The translations under genes were made by a program, and so were the position numbers. DNA of 56,482 bases from RBG-16-66-20 sp036262835. Its GTDB lineage: Bacteria > Pseudomonadota > Gammaproteobacteria > Burkholderiales > SG8-39. The stretch covers positions 1 through 56,482 of the forward strand of contig DATAID010000017.1 in the NCBI GenBank assembly GCA_036262835.1, written 5' to 3'. The notes under the pieces were generated by a model, which was not told the DNA's origin, ran no database searches, and saw only the letters and a list, made by a program, of their open reading frames with translations. Shown piece after piece: positions 45,134 through 53,257 of this stretch; the first letter of the stretch is position 1, and every line of letters starts with the position of its first letter.

Positions 45134-47422
45134 TCAGGCCGCGGCGGCCTTGCCGGCGCCCGACTTCATCTTGCCGATGACGCCGTGCATGAAGCGGTCG
45201 AAGAGCGGCTCGGGCGGCTCCTCGTCCAGGCGCACCACCTCGCCCGTGCGCAGGCGCCGCACGATCTCGGCGCGCGAGAGCTCGATGACGTCCTTGCCGC
45301 GCCGGTCCGAGAATAGATAGCGCGTTTTCTTCGGGCTGACGAAGAGCACCTTGCAGGCGCGCGGCTCGGCGCCGTCTTCCTTCGGACGGAACTCGACCCA
45401 GCTGCCCATTTCCATCTTGGCGGGCGGCTCGACCGAGAGCGAGGACATGAGCGTCATTTTCCGGTTGGCCCGCTCTTCCTTGTTGGCGGGCTTCGGCGTG
45501 AAATCGAGGCCGAGGCTGACGACCTCGACTGCTTTGCCGGAGGCATCGGGCACCGACACCGGGGCGGTGAAATCGAGCTGCTCGGGCGTCGCGGCGACGG
45601 GCGCGGGCGGCGGCGGAGGCGGCGGCGCCCCTTCCTTGGGCTTCGCCAGCGAAACCGTGTGGTACTTCATGAGCTCGCCGAGAAACTGCTCGCGCGCCGC
45701 CTGCTCGGTGCCGACCCGGTTCATTCCGACGACCAGCTTGCGCACGAGGACCGGCACGGTGGAGGCCAGCTTTTTCTTGTCGTCCGGCGTCTTGACCGGC
45801 TCCAGGCTGGCGATGAGCGTGTCCATCGTCTCCAGGCCCGCCTTCCAGTCCGCGCTCTCGCGGCCGCCCTGCGCGAAGAGGATGAGCAGGTAGCGCAGCC
45901 ATTGCTGGATCAGGAACTCGAGCACCGCGCCGGGCAGCTTGTGCGCCTGCACGCGCAGCTTCACCTCGTCCTCGGCGGCGCTCTTCGCGGCCGAGAGGTT
46001 CTCGGCCTGCTCGATGCGCTTCGCCTCGACCTGCGCCGCCTCCTCGACCTTCTTGTCGTGCTCGGCGGTCATCTCCTTCAGCTGCTCGCGCGCGCGCTCG
46101 AAGACGCCGACGTCCTCCTGGAAGTTGGCGACGAGGTGGCCGATGATCGCCTCGAGGTGCACGAAGGTCGGGCTCTCGGCGCTGAAGTCGTCGCCCAGGC
46201 GCACCGCCACCTCGCCGAAGGTGTCGAGCAGCTGGCGCGCCGGGTGCGTCTTCCTGCTGAAGAGCTCCTTGTCGGCGATCGCCACCTTGAGCATCGGGAT
46301 CTGCAGCCGGCCGATGAGGCCCTTCAGCCCGACCGGGATCTTCGGATCGTCGAAGAGCTGGTCGAAAAGGAGCGAGACGATGTCGAGCGTCGCCGCGTCC
46401 ATGCCCTGCATCTGCGCGCCGAAGGTGGTCTGCTTTAGCTCCTTCAGCACGTTCGCCTGGCCCGAGGCCGCGGCCTGCGAGACGCCCTCGGGCAGGACGG
46501 CGTTCGCATCGCCCAGGCTCAGCGCCTGCAGCTGCTGCTGGATGTTGTTTAGCGAGCCGACGAGCTCCGCGCCCTGCAGGATCACCGCGCCCGGCGGCAG
46601 CGCCACGCCGCCCCCGCCGCCGCCCCCGCCGCCCTGCGCGACGAGGTTCTGCAGCATCGCGAAGATGTTCTCCTCGCTCGGCTTCTCGCCGCCTTTTTTC
46701 TTCTCGGAGGCTTCTTCTTCCTCCTCGTCGTCCTCGTCCTTCGAGCCCTTGGCGCCTTCGGGCTTCTTCGAGACGCCGTAGCGGATCTTGGGCAGGATCG
46801 AGTGCTGGACGAGGAGCGCGTTCACCGCCTTGTAGATCGAGCGCATCTCGTCGACGACGTTGTCGTCGAAGAGCCTGCGCATCACCTCGCGCACCTTGGG
46901 CGTGGTCTCGAGCGCCTTGCAGGCCTGCTGGAACGCCTCGCCGATGGTTTCCGGCCCGAAGGGATTCGCGTCGGCCTCCAGGGCCGCGTCGCCGAGCAGC
47001 ACGCCGATGCGCTGGTCGAGGGCGGCGAGCTCCTCGTCGCAGAACTTGCGCATCTTGGCGGCGACTTCCTTGTACTTGATCGCCTCCTCGAGGTCGGTGT
47101 CCTCGACGAGCGAGAGCGACACCTCGATGTCGGCGAAGCTCTGCTCGTTCTTCGCCTTGCTCGACTTCTTCTGGAACTCGCGCAGGTAGGAATCGAAGAA
47201 CTTCTTCTCGAACTCCGCCTTGCCGGCGCCGATGACCTTGCGCGCCTCCTGGTAGTCCTTCTGCAGCTCGCGGTTCTGCGTCGCGCTGGTCATCTGGACC
47301 AGCGACTCGTCGGCCTTCTCGAGCATGCCGTGGACCGCCTCTTTCAGCTTCTCGGCGAAGAGCTCCAGGCACTCGTTGAGAATGCTGTCGAAAGAAGAAC
47401 TCGCCTGGCCCGCCTCGGACAC
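45134..47422 (-). CDS. DUF1631 family large protein
   Basis: A 762-residue, mostly helical cytosolic protein of the DUF1631 family found in beta- and gammaproteobacteria. It has charged helices (KRIEQAENLSAAKSAAEDEV), a nine-Gly run near residue 270, a run of seven prolines near residue 600, and a small beta C terminus (MGSWVEFRPKEDG ... VLFVSPKKTRYLFSDRRG) that resembles a PilZ-like barrel without its RxxxR motif. Function unknown. The start is a GTG; a TATAAT about 36 bases upstream may be its -10 box. Confidence 0.85.
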   Translation of the reverse strand: MSEAGQASSSFDSILNECLELFAEKLKEAVHGMLEKADESLVQMTSATQNRELQKDYQEARKVIGAGKAEFEKKFFDSYLREFQKKSSKAKNEQSFADIEVSLSLVEDTDLEEAIKYKEVAAKMRKFCDEELAALDQRIGVLLGDAALEADANPFGPETIGEAFQQACKALETTPKVREVMRRLFDDNVVDEMRSIYKAVNALLVQHSILPKIRYGVSKKPEGAKGSKDEDDEEEEEASEKKKGGEKPSEENIFAMLQNLVAQGGGGGGGGGVALPPGAVILQGAELVGSLNNIQQQLQALSLGDANAVLPEGVSQAAASGQANVLKELKQTTFGAQMQGMDAATLDIVSLLFDQLFDDPKIPVGLKGLIGRLQIPMLKVAIADKELFSRKTHPARQLLDTFGEVAVRLGDDFSAESPTFVHLEAIIGHLVANFQEDVGVFERAREQLKEMTAEHDKKVEEAAQVEAKRIEQAENLSAAKSAAEDEVKLRVQAHKLPGAVLEFLIQQWLRYLLILFAQGGRESADWKAGLETMDTLIASLEPVKTPDDKKKLASTVPVLVRKLVVGMNRVGTEQAAREQFLGELMKYHTVSLAKPKEGAPPPPPPPAPVAATPEQLDFTAPVSVPDASGKAVEVVSLGLDFTPKPANKEERANRKMTLMSSLSVEPPAKMEMGSWVEFRPKEDGAEPRACKVLFVSPKKTRYLFSDRRGKDVIELSRAEIVRRLRTGEVVRLDEEPPEPLFDRFMHGVIGKMKSGAGKAAAA

Positions 47423-47457
47423 GCCCGCATCCCCGGTAAAACGCGGAATTGTAAGGA

Positions 47458-47463
47458 ATTATA
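47458..47463 (-). promoter_or_regulatory. Candidate -10 box for the DUF1631 gene
   Basis: TATAAT on the minus strand, 36 bases before the GTG start, in the only AT-rich stretch between the DUF35 and DUF1631 genes. No convincing -35 box at the usual spacing. Confidence 0.35.
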
Positions 47464-47514
47464 AGGGCCCGGGTACGGCAATTACGAATCCCGTGACCGA
47501 GTTGGCAATTTCCC

Positions 47515-47895
47515 TCAGGCGGGAGTGAACATGGGCACCGGGACGCCGCCTTCGGTCGCCTGGAAAACCGCCTTCACCTTCATGCCGATCTCGAGCTTGC
47601 CGAAGTCGCAGTCGACGAGGTTGGAGAGCATCGTGACGCCCTCGTCCAGGGTCACGTAGCAGATGCAGTAAGGCTCCTGCACCGCCTTGAGCACGCTGTA
47701 GGTATAGACGGTGCCCGTTCCCTTCGCTTCGCGCCACTCGGTCTTGTCGGAGAAGCAATGCGGGCAGAGCGCGCGCGGGTAATGGTGATATTTCCTGCAC
47801 GCGTTGCAGAACTTCACCAGCAGCCTGCCGCTCGCCGCCGCGTCGAAGTACGGCTTGTTCTCGGGATTCACGCCGGGCGCCGGGATTTTTCTCAT
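47515..47895 (-). CDS. DUF35 OB-fold protein with zinc ribbon (ChsH2-like)
   Basis: A 126-residue protein: a rubredoxin-like zinc ribbon (FCNACRKYHHYPRALCPHC, two CxxC pairs near residues 29-48) and an OB fold (GTGTVYTYSVLKAV ... TLDEGVTMLSNLVDCDF). DUF35 proteins act as partners of thiolase-fold enzymes, for example ChsH2 with Ltp2 in steroid side-chain aldol cleavage. It overlaps the thiolase-fold gene by ATGA, as expected for a heteromeric pair. Confidence 0.9.
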   Translation of the reverse strand: MRKIPAPGVNPENKPYFDAAASGRLLVKFCNACRKYHHYPRALCPHCFSDKTEWREAKGTGTVYTYSVLKAVQEPYCICYVTLDEGVTMLSNLVDCDFGKLEIGMKVKAVFQATEGGVPVPMFTPA

Positions 47896-49058
47896 TCGCG
47901 CTCCAGGATGAGCGTCGACTGCACGTGCCTCGTCCCGAGCTGGCCGCCCGAGCCCTGCGCGAGGGCGAGCGCGCAATCCTTCACCTGCACCCTGGGATGC
48001 GCCTCGCCGCGCAGCTGGCGCACCGCCTCGATGATCTTGGTCATGCCGCCGCGGTTGCCGGGATGGTTGTTGCAAAGGCCGCCGCCGTCGGTGTTGAAGG
48101 GGAGCTTGCCCGAGCCCGAGATCAGGTTGCCGTCGGCGACGAACCGGCCGCCCTCACCCTTCTTGCAGAAGCCCAAGTCCTCCAGGAGCATCAGCACCGT
48201 GATCGTGAAGCTGTCGTAGATCAGCGCGACATCAATGTCTCCGGGCGTCACCCCCGCTTCCTCGAACGCGCGCGGTCCGGAGACGACAGCGCCCGTGTAG
48301 GTGAGGTTGATGTCGCCGCCGGATTGCCCCTTGAACGCCTCGGCCGCGCCGATCAGCTTGACGCGCGGTCGCTTCAGGGATTTTGCGATCTCGGGCTTGG
48401 CGAGAATGACCGCGCCCCCGCCGTCGCTCACCACGCAGCAGTCCATCCGGTGCAGCGGATCGGCGATCATCGGCGAGGCGAGCACGTCCTGCACCGTGAC
48501 CACGTCCTTCAGCATCGCGTTCGGGTTGTATTGCGCATGGTGCGAGGCCGCGACCTTGACCCAGGCGAGCTGCTCGCTCGTCGTGCCGTATTCGTGCATG
48601 TGGCGGCGCGCCGCCATGGCGTAGCTGTTGGTCGTCACCAGGCCGTAGGGCGCCTCGAAGGGCCCATCGGGCAGGTTCGCGGCGAAGACGCGCGGCGCCG
48701 TGCCGCTGTGCCCTTCCGAGCGCGGCCGGCCCGAGAGCGTGACGAGCGCGATATTGCATTTGCCTTGCGCGATCGCCTGAGCGGCGTGCGAGACGTGCAC
48801 CTGATAGGACGAGCCGCCCGTGTCGGTTGACTCCATGTACCTCACATTCAGGCCAAGGTAATCGAGCATGGACATGGGTCCCAGGCCCGGCGCGTCGCCC
48901 GCGCAGAAATAGCCGTCGATGTCCTCGCGCTTCAGGCCCGCATCCTCGAGCGCGCCCTTCGCCACCTCGGCGTGCAGCTGCGCGACCGACTTGTCCGGGG
49001 CCTTGCGCGTCGGGTGCTCGAACGCGCCGACGATGTAGGCCTTGCCCTTGATGCTCAT
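47892..49058 (-). CDS. Thiolase-fold lipid-transfer/aldolase-type protein without catalytic Cys
   Basis: A 388-residue thiolase-superfamily protein of the SCP-x/Ltp2 kind: GKAYIVGAFEHPTRKAPDKS, IDVALIYDSFTITVLMLLED and LCNNHPGNRGGMTK. Where thiolases have the acyl-accepting Cys (C-x-SG), this one reads STDTGGSSYQVHV; the C-terminal CxGGG is ALAQGSGGQLG. Loss of both Cys fits Ltp2-type retro-aldolases, not thiolysis. I prefer the ATG at 49058; a GTG five codons earlier is possible. Substrate is unknown and no other steroid genes are nearby. Confidence 0.88.
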   Translation of the reverse strand: MSIKGKAYIVGAFEHPTRKAPDKSVAQLHAEVAKGALEDAGLKREDIDGYFCAGDAPGLGPMSMLDYLGLNVRYMESTDTGGSSYQVHVSHAAQAIAQGKCNIALVTLSGRPRSEGHSGTAPRVFAANLPDGPFEAPYGLVTTNSYAMAARRHMHEYGTTSEQLAWVKVAASHHAQYNPNAMLKDVVTVQDVLASPMIADPLHRMDCCVVSDGGGAVILAKPEIAKSLKRPRVKLIGAAEAFKGQSGGDINLTYTGAVVSGPRAFEEAGVTPGDIDVALIYDSFTITVLMLLEDLGFCKKGEGGRFVADGNLISGSGKLPFNTDGGGLCNNHPGNRGGMTKIIEAVRQLRGEAHPRVQVKDCALALAQGSGGQLGTRHVQSTLILERE

Positions 49059-49109
49059 GGGCGGGATTTTCACGTAAAATCCGCCTCCCGCGCAGTTTTG
49101 TTTCGATGC

Positions 49110-49184
49110 GGGCGGTTAGCTCAGCGGTAGAGCACTGCTCTCACACAGCAGGGGCCACTGGTTCGATCCCAGTACCGCCCACCA
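49110..49184 (+). tRNA. tRNA-Val (anticodon CAC)
   Basis: A 75-base cloverleaf with encoded CCA. Acceptor GGGCGGT pairs with ACCGCCC; D arm AGCTCAGCGGTAGAGC; anticodon stem CTGCT/AGCAG encloses CTCACAC with anticodon CAC; T arm ACTGGTTCGATCCCAGT. A TAAAAT at 49075-49080 could be its -10 box. It converges with the kinase gene, 8 bases from its stop. Confidence 0.95.
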
Positions 49185-49192
49185 ATGCCCGG

Positions 49193-51751
49193 TCACTTGG
49201 CCGGCGTGTAGGAAATCAGCTCGGAATCGACGTTGGGCGGGCCGCTCGCGCTGCGGTTGCGGAACTGCGACTTCACGACGCGCTTCGCTTCCTCGGAATA
49301 CCAGGACACCATCTCGGAGCTCCCGCCGCCGCCGCTGGCGTTCCTGACCAGCAGCTCGCCGACGATCTTCCACGCCTCGAAGCTGCCCGCCTTGACCGTC
49401 ACGCGCTCCTTGCCGACCACTTTCATTGACAAGCTGCAGGTGAAGTTCGCGTTGCTCGAGCAGTTGCCGAGGTGCTCGAAGTCGACGTTCGACCAGCTTT
49501 CGCCGCCGCGGATCTCCTGGAACGCGCGCAGGTAAGGCGAGAACACGAAGTAGCCGGGCGACCCCATGCCCGTGACCTTGGCGCCGGGCGCCCAGAGCCG
49601 CCCGATCTGATTGCCGCTCGAAGGCCGCCAGATGTCCCGGATCCCCTGTGGACCGGCCGCCGTTACTTCGACCGTGCCCTGGTAGCGCCGCTCGGGATGA
49701 TCCGCGTCCCTCACTTCATATACCCAGCGATCGCCGATGCCGGGCACGCCGGGCTTCGCCGCCGCTGCTTTGGTTGCGGCCGCTTTCTCGGCAGCCAGTT
49801 TCTCTGCCGCCGCTTTTTCGGCAGCCATTTTTTCCGCGGCTGCTTTTTCCGCAGCGACTTTTTCAGCGGCGGCTTTCTCGCCCGCAAGCTTCTCCGCGGC
49901 AGCCTTTTCGGCAGCCGCTTTTTCCGCCGCCGCCTTTTCCGCGGCTGCGAGCTTCATCTTCTCCGCCGCGGCCTTTTCCGCTGCTGCCTTGTCGCCCGCC
50001 GCCTTTTCTGCCGCGAGCTTCCTCTCGGCCGCCGCCTTCTCCGCCGCGGCTTTGGCCGCCTGCTTCTCCGCGATCTCTTTTTCGGCCGCCGCTTTTGCGG
50101 CCGCCGCCTGCTCGGCCTTCGACTTGTCGGCGTACTCGCGGCGGATGCGCTCCTCGGTCTCGCGCTTGATTTTCTCGACGTCGACCGCGGGCGCGGCAGG
50201 CGCCGGCGCTTGCGCGACCGGCGTGGGCGCCGGCGCGCGCTTCATGACCAGGTACGCGATGGCTGCGCCAGCGACGATGACGCCGGCGATCACCGCCGGA
50301 ACGACGAGCGATTTCTTCGGTGCCACGGGCGCTGCGGGCGGCGCGGCGGCCGCCGGCGCGCGCATGGCGACCGTCGCATCCTCGTCGATCGCCGCCTTGG
50401 CGCGCGCCTGCTCCTGCGCCTTCAGCCGCGCGAGCGCCTCGGCCTGGCGCTTTTTCTCCTCGGCTCCGCGCCGCGCTTTTTCCTCGACCTCTTTCTTTGC
50501 TTTCTCGGCCGCTTCGCGTCGAGCTCGTTCCTCGGCTTCACGCCGCGCTTTCGCCTCCGCTTCCCGCTTCGCCTGCGCCTCGGCCTCGCGCCTTGCTCTA
50601 TCTTCGGCTTCCCGCTTCGCTTTCTCTTCCGCCTCCCGCCTCGCCTTTTCTTCGGCCTCGCGACGCGCTTTTTCTTTCGCCTCGAGCTCCGCGGCCTTTT
50701 CTTCCGCTTCCTTGCGCGAGGCGTCGGCCGGCTCCTTCAGCTTGGCAATCTTGTGCCGGGCGAGCTGCGAGTAGGTGCCCTCCGGGAATTGCTCCAGGTA
50801 GAACTCGAATTCGGCCGCGTCGGTGCTCGACTGGATCGCCTTCCAGAACTCGACCTCGGCCTCGCTCGCCTGCGCCTTGGGCACCGCAATCGCCGGCGTG
50901 GCCGGGGGCGCCGACTGGTTGGCCGGCGTCTGCGTCGCGCGCAGTGCCGCGGCGAAATCGCTCGCGCGCGCGAAGCGCTGCGCCGGGTTCTTGGCGAGCG
51001 CGTGGTTGACGATGCTGTCGAACGCAGTCGGCACGCCCTTGACGAGCGCGGAAGGCAGCGGCGGCTCGTCCTGCATGATCTTCTTCGCCACCGTCCAGGC
51101 GCCCTCTCCCTTGAACGGCTGCTCGCCGGTGAGGAGCTGGTAGAGGACCACGCCCGCGGAAAAGATGTCGGTGCGCCGGTCGATCTTGCCGCCCGAAATC
51201 TGCTCGGGCGACATGAAAGCGGGCGTCCCGACCATCGTGCCGGCGGCCGAGCGGTCGCTGTCCTGCACCCGCGCCACCCCGAAATCGGCGAGCTTCACGC
51301 GCCGCTGCGCGTCGAGCATGACGTTCGCGGGCTTGATGTCGCGGTGGATCACCCCGGCGTCGTGCGCGAGGTCGAGCGCATCGAGCAGCTCGCCCATGAT
51401 GCGGACCGTCTCGGGCAGCGTGAACGGCTCCTTCGCCTCGAAGAAGCTGCGCAGCTCGCGCCCTTCGATGAACTCCATGACGAGGTAGGCGACCTCGTTC
51501 TGCTCGCCGAAGTCGTACACCTGCACGATGTTGGGGTGGTTGAGCCGGCCGACCGCCTGCGCTTCCTTCACGAAGCGCTCCGAGTAGGCGCGCTCGGTCT
51601 CCTCGTCGAGCGCCGCGCTCTTCAGGATCGTCTTCACCGCCACGCGGCGGCTCAGATTCGGGTCGAAGCCCTCGTAGACGACGCCCATCGCGCCGCGGCC
51701 GAGCACGCGCCGCAGTTCATAACGACCCAGTTTTGTGAGTTCTGCTGCCAA
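49193..51751 (-). CDS. Membrane Ser/Thr kinase with two long charged rods
   Basis: An 852-residue protein. Kinase domain, residues 10-270: GRGAMGVVYEG, VAVKTILK with the ATP-binding Lys, HRDIKPANVML and DFGVARV, and SPEQ. A TPR-like segment (FYLEQFPEGTYSQLARHK, about 315-335) leads to a charged helix of REAEEKAR-type repeats (345-455), a TM helix (VVPAVIAGVIVAGAAIAYLV, about 482-502), then an AAEKAAAEK-repeat rod (524-666) and a folded end (GDRWVYEVRD ... YTPAK). The outer rod resembles TolA domain II. The role is unknown; signal transfer across the envelope is likely. Confidence 0.9.
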   Translation of the reverse strand: MAAELTKLGRYELRRVLGRGAMGVVYEGFDPNLSRRVAVKTILKSAALDEETERAYSERFVKEAQAVGRLNHPNIVQVYDFGEQNEVAYLVMEFIEGRELRSFFEAKEPFTLPETVRIMGELLDALDLAHDAGVIHRDIKPANVMLDAQRRVKLADFGVARVQDSDRSAAGTMVGTPAFMSPEQISGGKIDRRTDIFSAGVVLYQLLTGEQPFKGEGAWTVAKKIMQDEPPLPSALVKGVPTAFDSIVNHALAKNPAQRFARASDFAAALRATQTPANQSAPPATPAIAVPKAQASEAEVEFWKAIQSSTDAAEFEFYLEQFPEGTYSQLARHKIAKLKEPADASRKEAEEKAAELEAKEKARREAEEKARREAEEKAKREAEDRARREAEAQAKREAEAKARREAEERARREAAEKAKKEVEEKARRGAEEKKRQAEALARLKAQEQARAKAAIDEDATVAMRAPAAAAPPAAPVAPKKSLVVPAVIAGVIVAGAAIAYLVMKRAPAPTPVAQAPAPAAPAVDVEKIKRETEERIRREYADKSKAEQAAAAKAAAEKEIAEKQAAKAAAEKAAAERKLAAEKAAGDKAAAEKAAAEKMKLAAAEKAAAEKAAAEKAAAEKLAGEKAAAEKVAAEKAAAEKMAAEKAAAEKLAAEKAAATKAAAAKPGVPGIGDRWVYEVRDADHPERRYQGTVEVTAAGPQGIRDIWRPSSGNQIGRLWAPGAKVTGMGSPGYFVFSPYLRAFQEIRGGESWSNVDFEHLGNCSSNANFTCSLSMKVVGKERVTVKAGSFEAWKIVGELLVRNASGGGGSSEMVSWYSEEAKRVVKSQFRNRSASGPPNVDSELISYTPAK
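49754..50182 (-). repeat. Coding tandem repeat: Ala-Ala-Glu-Lys rod of the kinase
   Basis: About 143 residues of near-perfect 4-5-residue AAEK(A) units, predicted continuous helix on the non-cytoplasmic side. The DNA units (GCGGCTTTTTCCGC-like) vary in synonymous positions, suggesting old expansion under protein-level selection. Confidence 0.8.
50387..50719 (-). repeat. Coding repeat: REAEEKAR-type charged helix of the kinase
   Basis: About 110 residues of eight-residue REAEEKAR/REAEAQAK units on the cytoplasmic side, alternating acidic and basic every 3-4 residues, the pattern of a stable single alpha helix. Confidence 0.75.
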
Positions 51752-51797
51752 CCGGCCCCCGTGCTGCGACCGCGATTATAGGGCGCCCAAAAGAAAA

Positions 51798-51819
51798 GGG
51801 CCCGCCTTGCGGCGGGCCC
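51798..51819 (-). terminator. Rho-independent terminator of the lipoprotein gene
   Basis: Perfect 9-base stem (GGGCCCGCC and its inverse) with a TTGC/GCAA loop, followed on the minus strand by TTTTCTTTT. It lies 24 bases after the lipoprotein stop codon and before the kinase start, so the kinase needs its own promoter. Confidence 0.85.
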
Positions 51820-51842
51820 TTGGGCGCAGCTAGCCGGGGGAG

Positions 51843-52283
51843 CTAGCGAAGTGCGCTTAGGTCGGCAGCGCTGAGCGAGGCCATGAGCTGGTTCAGCTTC
51901 GGCCGCTCAGCAATGGCGCGTCTCGTGTCCATCGATCCGATGACGATCGTGACGCCCCTGCTGCGCTGATTCGTGTTGCGGCTGCGAAGGTCGGCGAAGC
52001 GGCCGCCGATCTCGTGGCCCTGGAGGTCGCGGATCACTGCCCCATTCCGCGTTTCCTCCTCGTATCTGATGACCTCGCCGGCGCTGTCGCGCACCGGCCG
52101 GAACAGGTTGACGAGCGCGAAGACCTCGCCGGTCTCCCGGTTCTGCATCATTTCCTTGTATCCGATCACGTGTCCCTGGTCGTTGCGAAGGGCCTGCCGG
52201 CCCACGCTGCCAAAATGATCTGTGGTGGCGCATCCTGCCAGCCCGAGGGCCGCGACGCACACCAGCATCAGCATTCTTTTCAT
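51843..52283 (-). CDS. Small outer-envelope lipoprotein, unknown function
   Basis: A 146-residue lipoprotein: signal MLMLVCVAALGLAGC with an LAGC lipobox, Cys near residue 18. The mature part has short beta-like repeats (GHVIGYKEMMQNRETGEVFALVNLFRPV, GEVIRYEEETRNGAVIRDLQGHEIGG), perhaps a duplicated strand unit. I do not recognise a family. It is a single gene with its own terminator and an upstream region bearing GTAG/CTAC elements shared with the EPS locus. Confidence 0.8.
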   Translation of the reverse strand: MKRMLMLVCVAALGLAGCATTDHFGSVGRQALRNDQGHVIGYKEMMQNRETGEVFALVNLFRPVRDSAGEVIRYEEETRNGAVIRDLQGHEIGGRFADLRSRNTNQRSRGVTIVIGSMDTRRAIAERPKLNQLMASLSAADLSALR

Positions 52284-52358
52284 TGTTCGCCCCTCCCTTC
52301 GGAACGAATCCTAGGGGCGCGCGGCCGCCCGCGCTATCGCGGAGTCCTGTCGTTGTTT

Positions 52359-52399
52359 CGTAGCGGTTACAACTACAAGACCGTCAACGAATGTAGTCC
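52359..52399. promoter_or_regulatory. GTAG-N9-CTAC element and TAGTCC upstream of the lipoprotein gene
   Basis: CGTAGCGGTTACAACTACAAG (52358-52378 area) has ends GTAG and CTAC and the half-site ACTACAA (52372-52378) of the palindrome at 32377-32396; TAGTCC follows at 52394-52399. Located between the ABC permease gene and the lipoprotein start. I saw no clear -35/-10 pair. Confidence 0.4.
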
Positions 52400-52427
52400 G
52401 GGCCGCTTTTTCGTGACTTATTCCGCG

Positions 52428-53255
52428 CTAGTGACGGTGCCGAGGGTCGAGCGCGTCTCGCAAACCATCGCCAACGAGATTGAAGGAGAGCACGAGAAGA
52501 AATATCGAAACGCCGGGCCAGATCGCCATCCACGGCGCCTGGTCGACATAGTTCTTGGCCGTGTTGAGCATCGAGCCCCAGCTCGGCGCGGGCGGCTGCT
52601 GCCCGAGCCCGAGAAAGGAGAGGCTCGCCTCGGCGATTACGGCGGCGGCGATGGCGAGCGTGGCCTGCACGATGAGCGGCGCGACGATGTTGGGCAGCAC
52701 GTGGCGAAGCGCGATGCGCAGGCGGCTGTTGCCCACGGCGCGCGCGGCCTCCACGTAGTCCTCCACCTTGACGGCGAGCACCTGGCCGCGCGTCAGGCGC
52801 ACGAAGATCGGCGTCGCCGAGATGCCGATGGCGATCATCGCGTTGGTGAGGCTCGGCCCGAGGAACGCGGCGAGCGCGATCGCGAGGATGAGGAACGGAC
52901 AGGCGAGCATGGCATCGACCATGCGCGAAATGAGCGCATCGACCCAGCCGCCAAGATAGCCCGCGAGAAGCCCGATCGGGAGTCCCAGCAGGAGGGACAG
53001 GCTCACCGAAACCACCCCGGCGAGGAGCGAGGCGCGCGCGCCCCAGATGATGCGCGAGAGCACGTCGCGGCCGATTTCGTCGGTGCCGAGCAGGTAGGCC
53101 GCGCTCGGCGCCTTGCGCACCGCGCTCCAGCTCGTCGCGAGCGGGTCGTGCGGGGCGATCCAGGGGGCGAGCAGCGCGACGAGGACGAAAAGGCCGATCA
53201 CGAGGAGACCGAAGAGCGCGCCCTTGCGCCGGAGCAGGATTCTCAGCGCCTCCAC
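52428..53255 (-). CDS. ABC transporter permease, DppC/OppC type
   Basis: A 275-residue inner-membrane permease with about six helices: LFGLLVIGLFVLVALLAPWIAP, HDPLATSW, LLGTDEIGRDVLSRIIWGAR (the DppC start signature) and the EAA loop YVEAARAVGNSRLRIALRHVLPN that contacts the ATPase. The start is GTG at 53255 after GAGGA. It follows the partner permease by 2 bases. It forms the pore with DppB for di-/oligopeptides or similar solutes; the solute is unknown. Confidence 0.9.
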   Translation of the reverse strand: MEALRILLRRKGALFGLLVIGLFVLVALLAPWIAPHDPLATSWSAVRKAPSAAYLLGTDEIGRDVLSRIIWGARASLLAGVVSVSLSLLLGLPIGLLAGYLGGWVDALISRMVDAMLACPFLILAIALAAFLGPSLTNAMIAIGISATPIFVRLTRGQVLAVKVEDYVEAARAVGNSRLRIALRHVLPNIVAPLIVQATLAIAAAVIAEASLSFLGLGQQPPAPSWGSMLNTAKNYVDQAPWMAIWPGVSIFLLVLSFNLVGDGLRDALDPRHRH

Positions 53256-53257
53256 CG

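Noticed and set aside
49754..50719. Repeat array reminiscent of CRISPR
   Set aside because: The repeats lie in frame inside the kinase gene, encode AAEK/REAEEKAR units and have no spacers.
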